Positions 1-8,386 of a stretch of DNA of 32,351 nucleotides are shown piece by piece. This DNA is from Candidatus Peribacteria bacterium RIFCSPHIGHO2_02_FULL_53_20 (GTDB lineage Bacteria; Patescibacteriota; Gracilibacteria; Peribacterales; Peribacteraceae), in contig MFXW01000029.1 of NCBI GenBank assembly GCA_001787585.1, positions 9,327 through 41,677 on the forward strand, given 5' to 3'. The notes below the pieces were generated by a model, which saw nothing but the letters and a program-made list of their open reading frames with translations, had not been told where the DNA came from and searched no databases. Numbering within the stretch: position 1 is the stretch's first letter; every line of letters starts with the position of its first letter. A program made the translations under genes and the position numbers.

Positions 1-5
1 GCGCC

Positions 6-689
6 ATGCAGCTTTCCATTGCACTGCCGTGTTTCAACGAGGAGGCAAATCTCCCTGCGACCATCGCGGATGTAGATGCCTGGATGGGCAAACGCAGCAT
101 TCGTGGGGATATTATTGCAGTGAATGATGGTTCCCGTGACGGTACGGGGGAGGTTCTCGAAGTATTACAAAAAACATACCCTCGCCTGCGCGTTGTCACG
201 CATCCGGAGAATCAGGGATATGGCGCTGCCGTGCGGTCCGGTTGCGATGCCGCAACCACGGAGTGGGTGGCATTCATGGACAGTGACGGGCAATTTCATG
301 CCGAGGATTTCGACAAGCTGCTGCCTTCCTGCGGTGCATTCTCCCTTGTCGTTGGTCGGCGCAGGAAGCGCGCAGATTCTTTGCTGCGGAAGGTGAATGC
401 GAAGTGCTTCGGATTTCTCACCTGGCTCGTGTTCCGGGTGTGGGTGCGCGATTTGAACTGCGCCATGAAAGTGTTCCGCCGCGATCTCTGGCAGCGCATA
501 CGACCACAGCATGCAACTGGGGCGCTCTTCAACGCAGAACTCTTCGTGCGCGCCCGGCAGACCGGTGTGCGGTGGAAGCAGGTGGATGTTTCCCATTATC
601 CGCGTACAAAAGGAAGTCAGACTGGAGCGAGTCCATTGGTGATTTTGAAGATGTTTCGGGAGTTGTGGACGTTGTGGAAAGCGTTGTGA
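6..689 (+). CDS. Family 2 glycosyltransferase (polyprenyl-phosphate sugar synthase-like)
   Basis: The 227-residue protein is a GT-A fold family 2 glycosyltransferase. It opens with the usual first strand (LSIALPCFNEE), has the nucleotide-binding VNDGSRDGT near residues 39-47 and the metal-binding MDSDGQF near 91-97. It resembles DPM1-type synthases that load a sugar from a nucleotide donor onto a polyprenyl phosphate at the inner membrane face. No C-terminal membrane segments are present, so it is a short soluble or peripheral form. The start at base 6 fits the family N-terminus, although the window edge hides upstream sequence. It converges on the PMT-type gene downstream on the other strand. 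Inference: it may supply the lipid-linked sugar used by the neighbouring GT-C enzymes. The exact sugar cannot be read from sequence. Confidence 0.9.
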   Translation: MQLSIALPCFNEEANLPATIADVDAWMGKRSIRGDIIAVNDGSRDGTGEVLEVLQKTYPRLRVVTHPENQGYGAAVRSGCDAATTEWVAFMDSDGQFHAEDFDKLLPSCGAFSLVVGRRRKRADSLLRKVNAKCFGFLTWLVFRVWVRDLNCAMKVFRRDLWQRIRPQHATGALFNAELFVRARQTGVRWKQVDVSHYPRTKGSQTGASPLVILKMFRELWTLWKAL

Positions 690-739
690 TAAAAGGTCAT
701 TGGTACACAAAAATGTCATCGGTTGCTTCTCAACGGACT

Positions 740-773
740 GGTACTTTCTTTTGTCTTGCCAAAAGAAAGTACC
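740..773. repeat. Perfect 14-bp inverted repeat, part of composite intergenic element
   Basis: GGTACTTTCTTTTG is followed after a 6-nt loop by its exact reverse complement. It lies in the 340-base gap between the GT2 gene and the PMT-type gene, both of which read toward it. It could act as a bidirectional terminator, but the purine-rich arms and the adjoining larger inverted repeat suggest a dispersed palindromic repeat. No gene is seen in this gap; the ORFs listed there are repeat or antisense shadows. Confidence 0.7.
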
Positions 774-788
774 GCAAAGAAAAGCGTG

Positions 789-930
789 GTCGCAGGTGGA
801 AAAGCGCCTACGCATCACTGCTCACAGGGCGAAAAGCGCGAACTCGCTCCTCGCTGCGGCTCGTCGCTCAGACAGCGCGCTTTTTACGCCCTGTTCACGG
901 GATGCGTGACGGCGCTTTTCCAATGCGACC
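789..930. repeat. Long imperfect inverted repeat (arms ~53 bp)
   Basis: The arms at 789-841 and 877-930 match in consecutive inverted blocks: GGTCGCA/TGCGACC, GGAAAAGCGCC/GGCGCTTTTCC, ACGCATC/GATGCGT, ACAGGGCG/CGCCCTGT and AAAAGCGCG/CGCGCTTTT. A GC-rich spacer of about 35 bases lies between them. The block order and spacing are conserved with small indels, so one long cruciform or RNA hairpin is possible. No transposase is nearby. It looks like a MITE-like or REP-like intergenic element. What it does is not evident. Confidence 0.7.
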
Positions 931-954
931 GCCCCCTTTTTTTAGAGTGGGCTC

Positions 955-979
955 CCCCTTCCTCCCGTGGAGGAAGGGG
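955..979. repeat. Perfect 11-bp hairpin (CCCCTTCCTCC)
   Basis: CCCCTTCCTCC is followed by a 3-nt loop and its exact reverse complement. It is the third palindromic unit in this single gap and sits about 50 bases before the stop codon of the convergent PMT-type gene. It could terminate either gene, but no T-run follows it on the + strand. Confidence 0.65.
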
Positions 980-1030
980 TCAGGGGATGGAGGAGTCTCT
1001 GAAGAGGAAGCAGCGAAGAGGAGGAAATTC

Positions 1031-2527
1031 CTACGGCTTTTGCACAAACGGACTCGTCTTCGCGCAATTCACGCAATGCAGATCCCACAGATCGGTGAGT
1101 GTACGTTTTGCAAATGCACCGTCACTGATGGGTTCATAGTTGCTGAGAGGGCGGTAGAATTCGTAGGAGGCAAAGATGACAAGAGTGAGAGCGAGGAAAG
1201 CTCCGAGTCTGCGCTCAGGTGTGACAGTCCATCTCCCGATTCTGCGGAGTTCCATGAGTACCAGAACAAGAACGCAGAAGCTGAAGAGCAACGGGAGGAA
1301 GTAGTGGTACAGGTACATCACGCGGCTGATTTGTGAGATGGCCGCTATGTAGGAGAAGTATAGACCCGTGAAGATCAGGAGCAGCGGACGATCCCGCAGC
1401 GGAGTTTTCATGTCGATCACAAACGAGGAGAGTAGCAAGCCTACTGCAGCGATGACTCCGGCGAAGGAGATCCACCATACCGCCGGGTTCACTTGCAGAT
1501 AGAGATACTGATAGAGTCCGCCGTCGGGGGTCTCCCAGCGGTAACTGATCGCGCGTCCACCAATCGGCCACAAAAACCACGGACTGCCATTCTCTTCCTC
1601 TTTGCAGAGATCCAGCTTCGGCACGCCGTTATTGTAATGCGAGACGAATTTCAGGGAATCTCTGAGCATCACGGGAAACCACCGCACGGATCCGTTCTTG
1701 CCGGCTGCAAGCACCGCTTTGTATTGCTCCGAGGTCTGATAGTAGCCCTGGTCGGGGAGAGCCGGATTGATCGTACTTCCGAGCGCGAAGTGGATCTGCC
1801 ATACGCCGACAAACGTCACAAAAAATGCCAGTGCGCCGATACCCAAAAATCTCTGGAGCAGATCCTTTTTGGACCAGAGGAGCCAACCGAGTGCCGGAAT
1901 CAGGAGAATCATCACCAGGCCGACAACTTTCGTAGTGAGGACGCAGCCGAGACTTACGCCAAAGAGCGCCGAATACCATCCAAAGCGTTTCGGATCTTTT
2001 TCTTCATGCAGGAGCAGGAACGCAAAGATCGTGAGCGCCGCGAAGAAAAGAAGCATGGGTTCGAGCATCGCGCCACGGAGATGCACAATGAGCGCATTAT
2101 CGAAGAGGTAGAAGGAAGAGAGAAGGGCGGCGGCGAGATCCGATTTCGTCAGTTTCCAGAAGATCAGGAAGAGCAGCGGTGCCGTGAGCCATGCGAGCAG
2201 TACGGGGAAAAACCGATAGCCGGCGAAGGAAAATCCTGCAGGAAGTTCCGTGCCGTAGTCCGTGCTGATGAACTGGTTGTCCAGTGCATTGCGATTGAGG
2301 AGTTTTTCTCCTGTGGCAATGAGAAGTTTCCCGAGCGGCGGATGCTGTTCCATGAAAAAGATGCCATTCAGATATTTCTGTGCGCTTGCGATGTGGTAGT
2401 TCTCATCCCAGAAAAATGCCGCCGGTTCGTTGTAGCGTTGCACATAGGTAAAGAATCCGATGGCGGTGACGAGAAGGAGCAAAAGCAGGGCGCGTTTTGC
2501 TTCGGGGGACTCAGGAAGGCGGGACAT
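1031..2527 (-). CDS. PMT-family protein mannosyltransferase-like GT-C glycosyltransferase
   Basis: About 498 residues with many membrane helices. The first extracytoplasmic loop has an acidic WDENYH followed by MEQHPPLGKLL, the hallmark of protein O-mannosyltransferases (GT39), where the acidic pair is catalytic and the HPPLGK segment is conserved. A later YLYLQVNPAVWW resembles the PMT C-terminal four-helix domain. The family moves mannose from a polyprenyl-phosphate donor onto Ser/Thr of exported proteins. I place the start at the ATG at 2527 rather than the ORF-track start, because it directly precedes the cytoplasmic tail and first helix. It has no Shine-Dalgarno sequence. It is the last of four GT-C genes on this strand. 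The sugar and acceptor are inferred from the family only. Confidence 0.85.
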   Translation of the reverse strand: MSRLPESPEAKRALLLLLLVTAIGFFTYVQRYNEPAAFFWDENYHIASAQKYLNGIFFMEQHPPLGKLLIATGEKLLNRNALDNQFISTDYGTELPAGFSFAGYRFFPVLLAWLTAPLLFLIFWKLTKSDLAAALLSSFYLFDNALIVHLRGAMLEPMLLFFAALTIFAFLLLHEEKDPKRFGWYSALFGVSLGCVLTTKVVGLVMILLIPALGWLLWSKKDLLQRFLGIGALAFFVTFVGVWQIHFALGSTINPALPDQGYYQTSEQYKAVLAAGKNGSVRWFPVMLRDSLKFVSHYNNGVPKLDLCKEEENGSPWFLWPIGGRAISYRWETPDGGLYQYLYLQVNPAVWWISFAGVIAAVGLLLSSFVIDMKTPLRDRPLLLIFTGLYFSYIAAISQISRVMYLYHYFLPLLFSFCVLVLVLMELRRIGRWTVTPERRLGAFLALTLVIFASYEFYRPLSNYEPISDGAFAKRTLTDLWDLHCVNCAKTSPFVQKP

Positions 2528-2599
2528 CGCAATAAAGCATAAAGCATAACGCAAAAAGGGTAAAAGTTTTTCCTGTATGCTCTATGCTTTTTGCTCTCG

Positions 2600-3955
2600 C
2601 TAATACGCTGGTATCGCATGATTCACAGTCACAAAGATCAATACTGCGCACAGGAGTCCCTGTTGCAGGAGGGGAATCCGGTGCCGAAGTATTTTTGGAA
2701 TCAGACGCTGATCCTGGAAGGCGCTTACGATCAGATAGGCAATTCCCCATATACTTGGAAGAACGTAGAGTCCTTTAGCGGGGTACCATCCCGCATAGGG
2801 AACACGGTAGATGTACTGGATCAATGCAGCACATTGCAGAAGCGAGAAGCCGACCAGAACCCAACCCAGGCGCACCCAAGGTGTTCTGCGCCGACTATGC
2901 ATCAAGAAGATGAAGAAGCCGATGAGCATCAGCCATGGGGCGATTTCCATGTATACCAGCCCCGCGCGCAGAGCGCCGGGCGTTGTCTTGCCTGCGAATT
3001 GATTCCGGATCCAGATATCCCGCCAGGTGTCTGCGAGACGATTTACCTGGGTATCGGCGAATGTGGGTCCTTGCGCCGCATGAACCGTGGTGGGTTTGAA
3101 GAGTTCGGCAAAGAAATGCACAGGATCTTTCTTTCGTAGAGTGATCGCATCTTCGACTGCACCTCCGGCATTCCATTCCGTATTGAGCGGGAAAAATTTC
3201 CCCTCCTGCATGTAGTAGCGCGCAAAGTAATACGGAAAGACGATCGCAATGGCGAGAGCGCATCCTAAAGCTCCCATGCTGCATCGTCTCCACCACCCAC
3301 GCCCATAGGGCTGAGCCCATGCGACAAATGCGGGAATAGCCAGAATCACTACTCCCGAGAATTTCGTAAGAGCAGCTCCGGCAAGAGCGCTACACAGTGC
3401 AATCATTGCTACGATGCAGTCGTGTATTGCTGACCGCACAAGGGGATCTGCCATTCCGAAACGCAGAGGCAGGGGTCTGTCCGGTTGAGAGGGATCTTCA
3501 AATATAGAACTGGGCCATAACATGTGAATGGAGGCACAGAGTACCGCCGCTGCCATAGAGAGAACGATGCCATCGAGATTGATGCTCGTGCTGACAGATA
3601 CCTGGATCGGCATGCTCGATGCGAGATAGAGGAATGCAATGCCGGATGGTTTATAGAGCAGACGACAGTGTCGCAGCGTTTCTCGCAGGAAGAAGAATGT
3701 CGCAAGTCCTGCGAGGAATGATGTCCATTGCACGCTGATTTCCGGGGAAATGCCAAACAGCATCTGGATGCTGTGAGGAACAAGAAAACCCAGCGGTGGA
3801 TGGTAACCATAGAAGCTTCCACGGATGTCGGTATCCGGATGTACCCAGCTCAGGATTTCGAGCATCTGGAAATGCGCCCCGGGATCGAAGCCAATCACTT
3901 CTCCCATCCGTCGGAGAAACACGGAAATGCGGCCGATGAGGAGGGTCGCAAGCAA
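2600..3955 (-). CDS. GT-C family membrane glycosyltransferase
   Basis: At least 451 residues with roughly ten hydrophobic segments. The first outer loop has acidic FDPGAHFQ and later GYHPPLGF, as in PMT_2/RgtA-like GT-C enzymes that use polyprenyl-linked sugars outside the membrane. The coordinates use a TTG at 3955, but the frame stays open for 18 more codons upstream. That stretch reads as a basic tail (KAARGWIRWER) leading into the first helix and contains no ATG, GTG or TTG. The real start may therefore be an ATT at 4009, just downstream of a TATAAT box. The gene lies between two other GT-C genes with short gaps (72 and 106 bases). Substrate unknown. Confidence 0.75.
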   Translation of the reverse strand: MLATLLIGRISVFLRRMGEVIGFDPGAHFQMLEILSWVHPDTDIRGSFYGYHPPLGFLVPHSIQMLFGISPEISVQWTSFLAGLATFFFLRETLRHCRLLYKPSGIAFLYLASSMPIQVSVSTSINLDGIVLSMAAAVLCASIHMLWPSSIFEDPSQPDRPLPLRFGMADPLVRSAIHDCIVAMIALCSALAGAALTKFSGVVILAIPAFVAWAQPYGRGWWRRCSMGALGCALAIAIVFPYYFARYYMQEGKFFPLNTEWNAGGAVEDAITLRKKDPVHFFAELFKPTTVHAAQGPTFADTQVNRLADTWRDIWIRNQFAGKTTPGALRAGLVYMEIAPWLMLIGFFIFLMHSRRRTPWVRLGWVLVGFSLLQCAALIQYIYRVPYAGWYPAKGLYVLPSIWGIAYLIVSAFQDQRLIPKILRHRIPLLQQGLLCAVLIFVTVNHAIPAY

Positions 3956-4015
3956 GATCCGCTCCCATCGGATCCATCCGCGGGCCGCTTTTGGTGTGTT
4001 TGTGTGAATCTAAGA

Positions 4016-4021
4016 ATTATA
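4016..4021 (-). promoter_or_regulatory. -10 box (TATAAT) upstream of GT-C gene
   Basis: On the minus strand a perfect TATAAT lies 6 nt before an in-frame ATT codon that would extend the downstream GT-C protein. The -35 is poor (TAGATT at 17-bp spacing). The expected transcription start falls at or next to that ATT, so any protein made from it would be essentially leaderless. Confidence 0.4.
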
Positions 4022-4061
4022 GCATCTTACAGCCGAAAAATCTATGTTTTCCTCATGGCGA

Positions 4062-6737
4062 CTATCGCATTCTCTTGCGTAAAAAGAGAACTCGGTATCG
4101 GCGAACTTTCTGCCATATGTTCTTGAGTAGTGAGGGCGGAGAGATCTTGTGAGCAATCACTGCCACCCACAGAACGAAGAGCACAGTATGGGCAAAACCG
4201 ATGGTCCTCGGGAGATGGGGAATTTCAAAGAGCATACGGTCTGCTTCTGTCCAGTGGAGCACTCCGAGCAGATTCAGGAAGAAGAGTAGTGAGGAGAGAC
4301 CGTAGAGCCATGCCCCGAGGCGCGAGAAAAAGATGAAGCCGATGCCGAGCGCCATGAGCGGGAACAGATATCGTTCATGCATCTCTGTATTAAAAAGGAA
4401 AAATGCATATGCGGTGAGTGCGGGAAAGAGCAGCAACAACTCCTGATGTTTCTTTCGCTGCAAAGCGCTTCGGAGCCCCGGCGCAAAGCGATAGACCAAT
4501 ATAGCGATCACACCTCCGAAGATCATGATGCCGATATCGCGGTAGGAGAGAAGCCCTATAGCCATGTCCGTTGATGAGTGTGGGCTGCCATCGAAGAACG
4601 CTAACCAGGTGTTGTAAGCGCCGTAGGTGAGGCCGGGATAGTAGCCGATGGAATGTGTGTAGACGTGCCAAATGTCGCCGAGATAGTCGGGAAGGAAGGG
4701 GATGAGAACGAGCGCGGTCACGGCAAAAGCTCCAAAGATAATGCGAAGCGCCACTCTCCAATTCTGGAGCAACATGAGGAGTGCCACGAAAGGGAGGATC
4801 ACCACTGCTTGAAATTTCGTGAGCATCGCGAGTGCGGCAAATGTTCCCACGAGTATCCAGCGTTTCCAGGCTGTCGCTGCTATGGCGGCTACCATGAAGC
4901 AGGTGAAAATCCCGTCTGTCTGTCCCCAGACGGCGGAGTCATAGAGCACAGCAGGGTGGAATGCGTAGACAGCGGCTGCAATAATTCCCGCTCGTTCCGT
5001 ACGGATGCGGCGGAGCAGGAAAAAGAGAAGGGCTGCCGTAAGCAGATCGAAAAGGATCGCAGGTAATTTGATCAGGATATGGTAGAGCAATGGTGCTCCA
5101 TCAAATTCAGAAGCAATGAAGAACCTATACACATGGCCGACTCCCCCGAGGATCAGCATCGACATCGGAGGATAGTTCGGCAGCATGCTTGCACGGCCCT
5201 GGTCGCGGTAAGCTTCTCCCCCACCCATTTCTGTGATGTTCCACGCCCAGCTCTTGAATTCTCCCACATCGAAACTCCAACCAGGATTCTGTATGACGGA
5301 GAAGCGCAGAAGGAATCCCAAAAAAAGGATGATGCAGAGGAGTTGCAGTGGTGGTCTGATGCGGAGAACATTGTCGAGAGTGTGGGACGAGTACATGACG
5401 CTCCGAGACATTCGCTTTTGCACAGGAATGACCGCATTGCGGGCTGACTTGCGCAGTTTCTGCAGTGCTGATCTAGGGATGTGCGAGAGTATCCAAGCCG
5501 CTATGGCAAGCGGTAATCCTGCCATGATCAGATGATAGCGTCCGTCGTAGGCAGAGAGGGCGTTGCCGATTGCGGGAACGAGCCAGAGAGCAACAGCAAA
5601 CGCACTCAGGATGCGCGTTCTTTTGAAGAACAATCCGCAGAACAGCGTGACCATCGTCAGCCAGTCGATCATCCGAAGCACGATAGAGTCCGTGTCGGGG
5701 AAATTTGTGGAACGCATGAACCCTTCGCCGACGTTGCGGATCGTATCTACAGGTTGTGATAGCAGGAACGGAAGAGCGGCATCATCGAGCGATCGTACGA
5801 GATGTACGACATCGGTGGTTGCAGATTGTTCATGAAGGAAAGCCCACCAAGGTATGAATTCCCTATTCTCCTGATTGCAGAAATTCCATGGGATTGCGTT
5901 TTTCGGTGATCGTGCGCAGACAAAAGGCAGAAATGACGGGTACTTACCGGTAAGATGCAAACCAGCGCCACCCGATATCGATGCATCTCCCCAACGTATT
6001 GCATGAATGAAACTCTGTGTCAGAGGAGATACTATGATGCCTCCCACAAGGATTGCCGCAGCTGCCCATTGTCTTTTTTTGAGGAAAGTGGGTAGAAGGA
6101 TCGGCAGGAGCATCACACCAAACATCACCCACATCACTTTGAAGTGAGATGCAAGAAGGGTCAGAACGGCGATCCACATTGCAGCAGTGACCGGGCGTTT
6201 TGTGTCTTTTGTGAGGGAAAGTACAGGAATGAGCAGGAGAATGAGGAGCGCACGGAGGAACGGTTCGGCGAGGAATTTTTCCGTCAGGAGCCATTGCTGT
6301 GGCAGGAGAACCAGAATTGCAAGCATCAGTGCAGCGCGCGCCGTGCCGATCATTCTGGAAGTGAAGATAAAGAAGCAAAGAGATGAGCTTGCGAGCATCA
6401 ATACAAGGAACAGATGTGCTGATAGAGCTCTACTCAGACCGAATGCATCGAGGAGCAGATATGCCGTGCCGGCACCAAGATCGCGGAAGGGAACATTCTC
6501 GAGGACCGTCCCCCAGTAGCCGTGAAAATCCTCTGCGTATGTGCTGAGATCATGCGGGATGCCCCAGAAGTGCTCTGCGAGGTAGCGGTAATCACCTTCA
6601 TCACAGCACTGGATCTGCAGGGTATCTTGAAGCATTGGTTCTTCGCGCATAGCAAAGAGCGCAATTCCCGTTGCAATGATGATCAGTCCGAGAATGATCT
6701 CGAGTGAGAGAGAGAGACAGCGTTTCCGCGTTTGCAT
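4062..6737 (-). CDS. Large double-module GT-C glycosyltransferase (membrane)
   Basis: About 891 residues. The first ~430 residues are one multi-helix module with an acidic outer loop (CDEGDYRYLAEHFWG). After a basic cytoplasmic linker (LRKSARNAVIPVQKR) a second complete module follows, with SFDVGEFKSWAW in its first outer loop, NYPPMSML, and WGQTDGIF, typical of GT-C mannosyl/glucosyltransferases. At about twice normal GT-C length it looks like a fusion of two enzymes or a duplicated one. I chose the ATG at 6737, preceding the basic tail and first helix; upstream in-frame ATGs at 6761 and 6764 are possible. It belongs to the GT-C cluster on this strand. Acceptors and sugars are unknown. Confidence 0.8.
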   Translation of the reverse strand: MQTRKRCLSLSLEIILGLIIIATGIALFAMREEPMLQDTLQIQCCDEGDYRYLAEHFWGIPHDLSTYAEDFHGYWGTVLENVPFRDLGAGTAYLLLDAFGLSRALSAHLFLVLMLASSSLCFFIFTSRMIGTARAALMLAILVLLPQQWLLTEKFLAEPFLRALLILLLIPVLSLTKDTKRPVTAAMWIAVLTLLASHFKVMWVMFGVMLLPILLPTFLKKRQWAAAAILVGGIIVSPLTQSFIHAIRWGDASISGGAGLHLTGKYPSFLPFVCARSPKNAIPWNFCNQENREFIPWWAFLHEQSATTDVVHLVRSLDDAALPFLLSQPVDTIRNVGEGFMRSTNFPDTDSIVLRMIDWLTMVTLFCGLFFKRTRILSAFAVALWLVPAIGNALSAYDGRYHLIMAGLPLAIAAWILSHIPRSALQKLRKSARNAVIPVQKRMSRSVMYSSHTLDNVLRIRPPLQLLCIILFLGFLLRFSVIQNPGWSFDVGEFKSWAWNITEMGGGEAYRDQGRASMLPNYPPMSMLILGGVGHVYRFFIASEFDGAPLLYHILIKLPAILFDLLTAALLFFLLRRIRTERAGIIAAAVYAFHPAVLYDSAVWGQTDGIFTCFMVAAIAATAWKRWILVGTFAALAMLTKFQAVVILPFVALLMLLQNWRVALRIIFGAFAVTALVLIPFLPDYLGDIWHVYTHSIGYYPGLTYGAYNTWLAFFDGSPHSSTDMAIGLLSYRDIGIMIFGGVIAILVYRFAPGLRSALQRKKHQELLLLFPALTAYAFFLFNTEMHERYLFPLMALGIGFIFFSRLGAWLYGLSSLLFFLNLLGVLHWTEADRMLFEIPHLPRTIGFAHTVLFVLWVAVIAHKISPPSLLKNIWQKVRRYRVLFLRKRMR

Positions 6738-6825
6738 GGCAGGCACTATACCCAACATCATTCTTTTCGTGCATTGCTTCGGATGCCTTGCATGATGCAT
6801 TCATCAGTTGCATCATGCGATTTCT

Positions 6826-8256
6826 TCAGGAGCAATGAGGGTTATGTGTCAGCAGAATGCGCGGATCATCGCTCACAACCTCATACAGTTTCATCCAGTT
6901 CTGCAGCACTTCCGGCGGCAGAAATGACCGGTCCCATCCCGTCAAGAAAATGGTGCAGGCGTCCTCCGCAAGCAAAAGAAATTGCGATGCATTGATGTGA
7001 TGCAGAGAAGACATGTGTGCGGTCGTAAAGCGGGTCGCACGGTATGGGTGTTGCGTCAGCTTTTTTCCCGCATCAATGGCATAGATTGGCTCCATGAAGG
7101 TGAGGACAGGCTCGGGATAGGTACGCAGCTGCGCGACGATTTGATGGTAGTCGCCTCCGCGATTGCCATTCCATTCGGCAAGCAGCGACGGGAGCGTACG
7201 ATCGATGTGGAGTGCGAGGATCAACAGAGCGATTGTCCAAGGGATGATGACTGTCCGCACAGGGAGCATTCTCCGAAGGAGAGTGGGAAGCAGCGCAGCA
7301 CCGACTGCGAATGCAAACGCCGCCGTAACGAAATAGTGCGGCCAGAACTCCGCTGGCAGAAAAATTGCGCCGATCATGCTCAGTGCGCATAGAGACAACC
7401 AACGATATCCTCGGAGGAGCGCGGTACTGAGGAGGAGGGAAGCCGTCGTACTGCCATAGAAGAAGAGATCGCGTGGATCACTATCCATGACCCATTGGAT
7501 GCGTCCCCAGCGCGACATCGTCGGAAGACCAAAATGCTCTAGGAATGTCTGATCGAAGCTCCCGGGTACCAATGCGTAAAAAAGGAGAAGGAAGGCAATG
7601 GTCACGGATCCTACAGCGGCGTAATGCCGGAGTTGCGCGGCGCGTTGTTGCTTTGTGCTTTCCCGAAGAATGATCAGGAGGGAAAGGAGAGCAATGTTTA
7701 CAGTTGCAGGATAGAGAAGTAATGCCGTCAGCGATGCCAATACGGTTTCTATGCTCGAGCGGTACTTCCATTGTCTGCACAGTATCCCCATCGACGCAAA
7801 AGCGATGACGAGCACATTACTCAGCTGCCGGAGCGCAAGAAAGCGAAAATCATGATGGACCATTTCACTGTATGTCAGATACATCATCACGCCGATCACG
7901 GCACCGAACCGGTCACCCGTGAGTCTGCGGAGGATGAGGAACAGTGGAATGGCACTTGTGACATTCAGCAGCAGATAGATAAAGCGGATCGGGTACATGC
8001 CTCCAAACAATTGGAGGCCGCTTCCTATAAGGAGCGGGAGCAGCGGCGGATGGGGATAGTAGAAATCACGGTATGGAGCAAAACCTTCAACAATCATGCG
8101 TCCGACTTCCGCGTGTGATCCCTCGTCTGTCACAGGGAATGCAGCCTCATGGAGATGGAGCACCTGCAGAAAAAACACCCCCACACAGAGGAGGATGACG
8201 AGGAGAAGGTCGCCGTGTGTACGCAGGAGATCGCGGAAACGATAGAGGCTGCACAT
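6826..8256 (-). CDS. GT-C family membrane glycosyltransferase
   Basis: About 476 residues with many transmembrane segments. The outer-loop motif PVTDEGSHAEVGR and the later FYYPHPPLLPLL are typical of PMT_2/RgtA-like GT-C enzymes using lipid-linked sugar donors. The track ORF begins at 8436 but would then overlap the divergent ftsH by 50 bases and carry an atypical hydrophilic leader. The ATG at 8256 fits best: it sits 10 nt after a TACGAT -10-like box and begins a short cytoplasmic tail. A start at 8283 would lie upstream of that box. It is first in the minus-strand glycosyltransferase cluster and divergent from ftsH. Substrate unknown. Confidence 0.8.
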   Translation of the reverse strand: MCSLYRFRDLLRTHGDLLLVILLCVGVFFLQVLHLHEAAFPVTDEGSHAEVGRMIVEGFAPYRDFYYPHPPLLPLLIGSGLQLFGGMYPIRFIYLLLNVTSAIPLFLILRRLTGDRFGAVIGVMMYLTYSEMVHHDFRFLALRQLSNVLVIAFASMGILCRQWKYRSSIETVLASLTALLLYPATVNIALLSLLIILRESTKQQRAAQLRHYAAVGSVTIAFLLLFYALVPGSFDQTFLEHFGLPTMSRWGRIQWVMDSDPRDLFFYGSTTASLLLSTALLRGYRWLSLCALSMIGAIFLPAEFWPHYFVTAAFAFAVGAALLPTLLRRMLPVRTVIIPWTIALLILALHIDRTLPSLLAEWNGNRGGDYHQIVAQLRTYPEPVLTFMEPIYAIDAGKKLTQHPYRATRFTTAHMSSLHHINASQFLLLAEDACTIFLTGWDRSFLPPEVLQNWMKLYEVVSDDPRILLTHNPHCS

Positions 8257-8266
8257 TTCGGCTGCT

Positions 8267-8272
8267 ATCGTA
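8267..8272 (-). promoter_or_regulatory. -10-like box (TACGAT) for GT-C gene
   Basis: TACGAT on the minus strand lies 10 nt before the chosen ATG at 8256. The same hexamer precedes ligA and the SF2-like gene in this window. No convincing -35 is visible. Confidence 0.4.
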
Positions 8273-8386
8273 ACATGACCCATCGATCCTAAGAGAAGTA
8301 GGGATGTCCCTGCAATACATGCTCTCCTTTTTCGTCTTATACTTGCTTCATATTTTCCTGTCTCGTCGCTATTCTGCCCTCCGTCC

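Noticed and set aside
740-979. CRISPR array or rho-independent terminator cluster
   Set aside because: The repeats are inverted, differ from each other, and lack equal spacers; there is no T-run behind the stems.
404-1336. 310-residue plus-strand ORF across the GT2 end and the repeat region
   Set aside because: It overlaps GT2 in another frame, crosses the palindromic element and runs antisense into the PMT gene; no coherent protein.
1493-2542. 349-residue plus-strand ORF
   Set aside because: Antisense to the PMT-type gene; very charged, low-complexity-like translation typical of the reverse strand of membrane protein genes.
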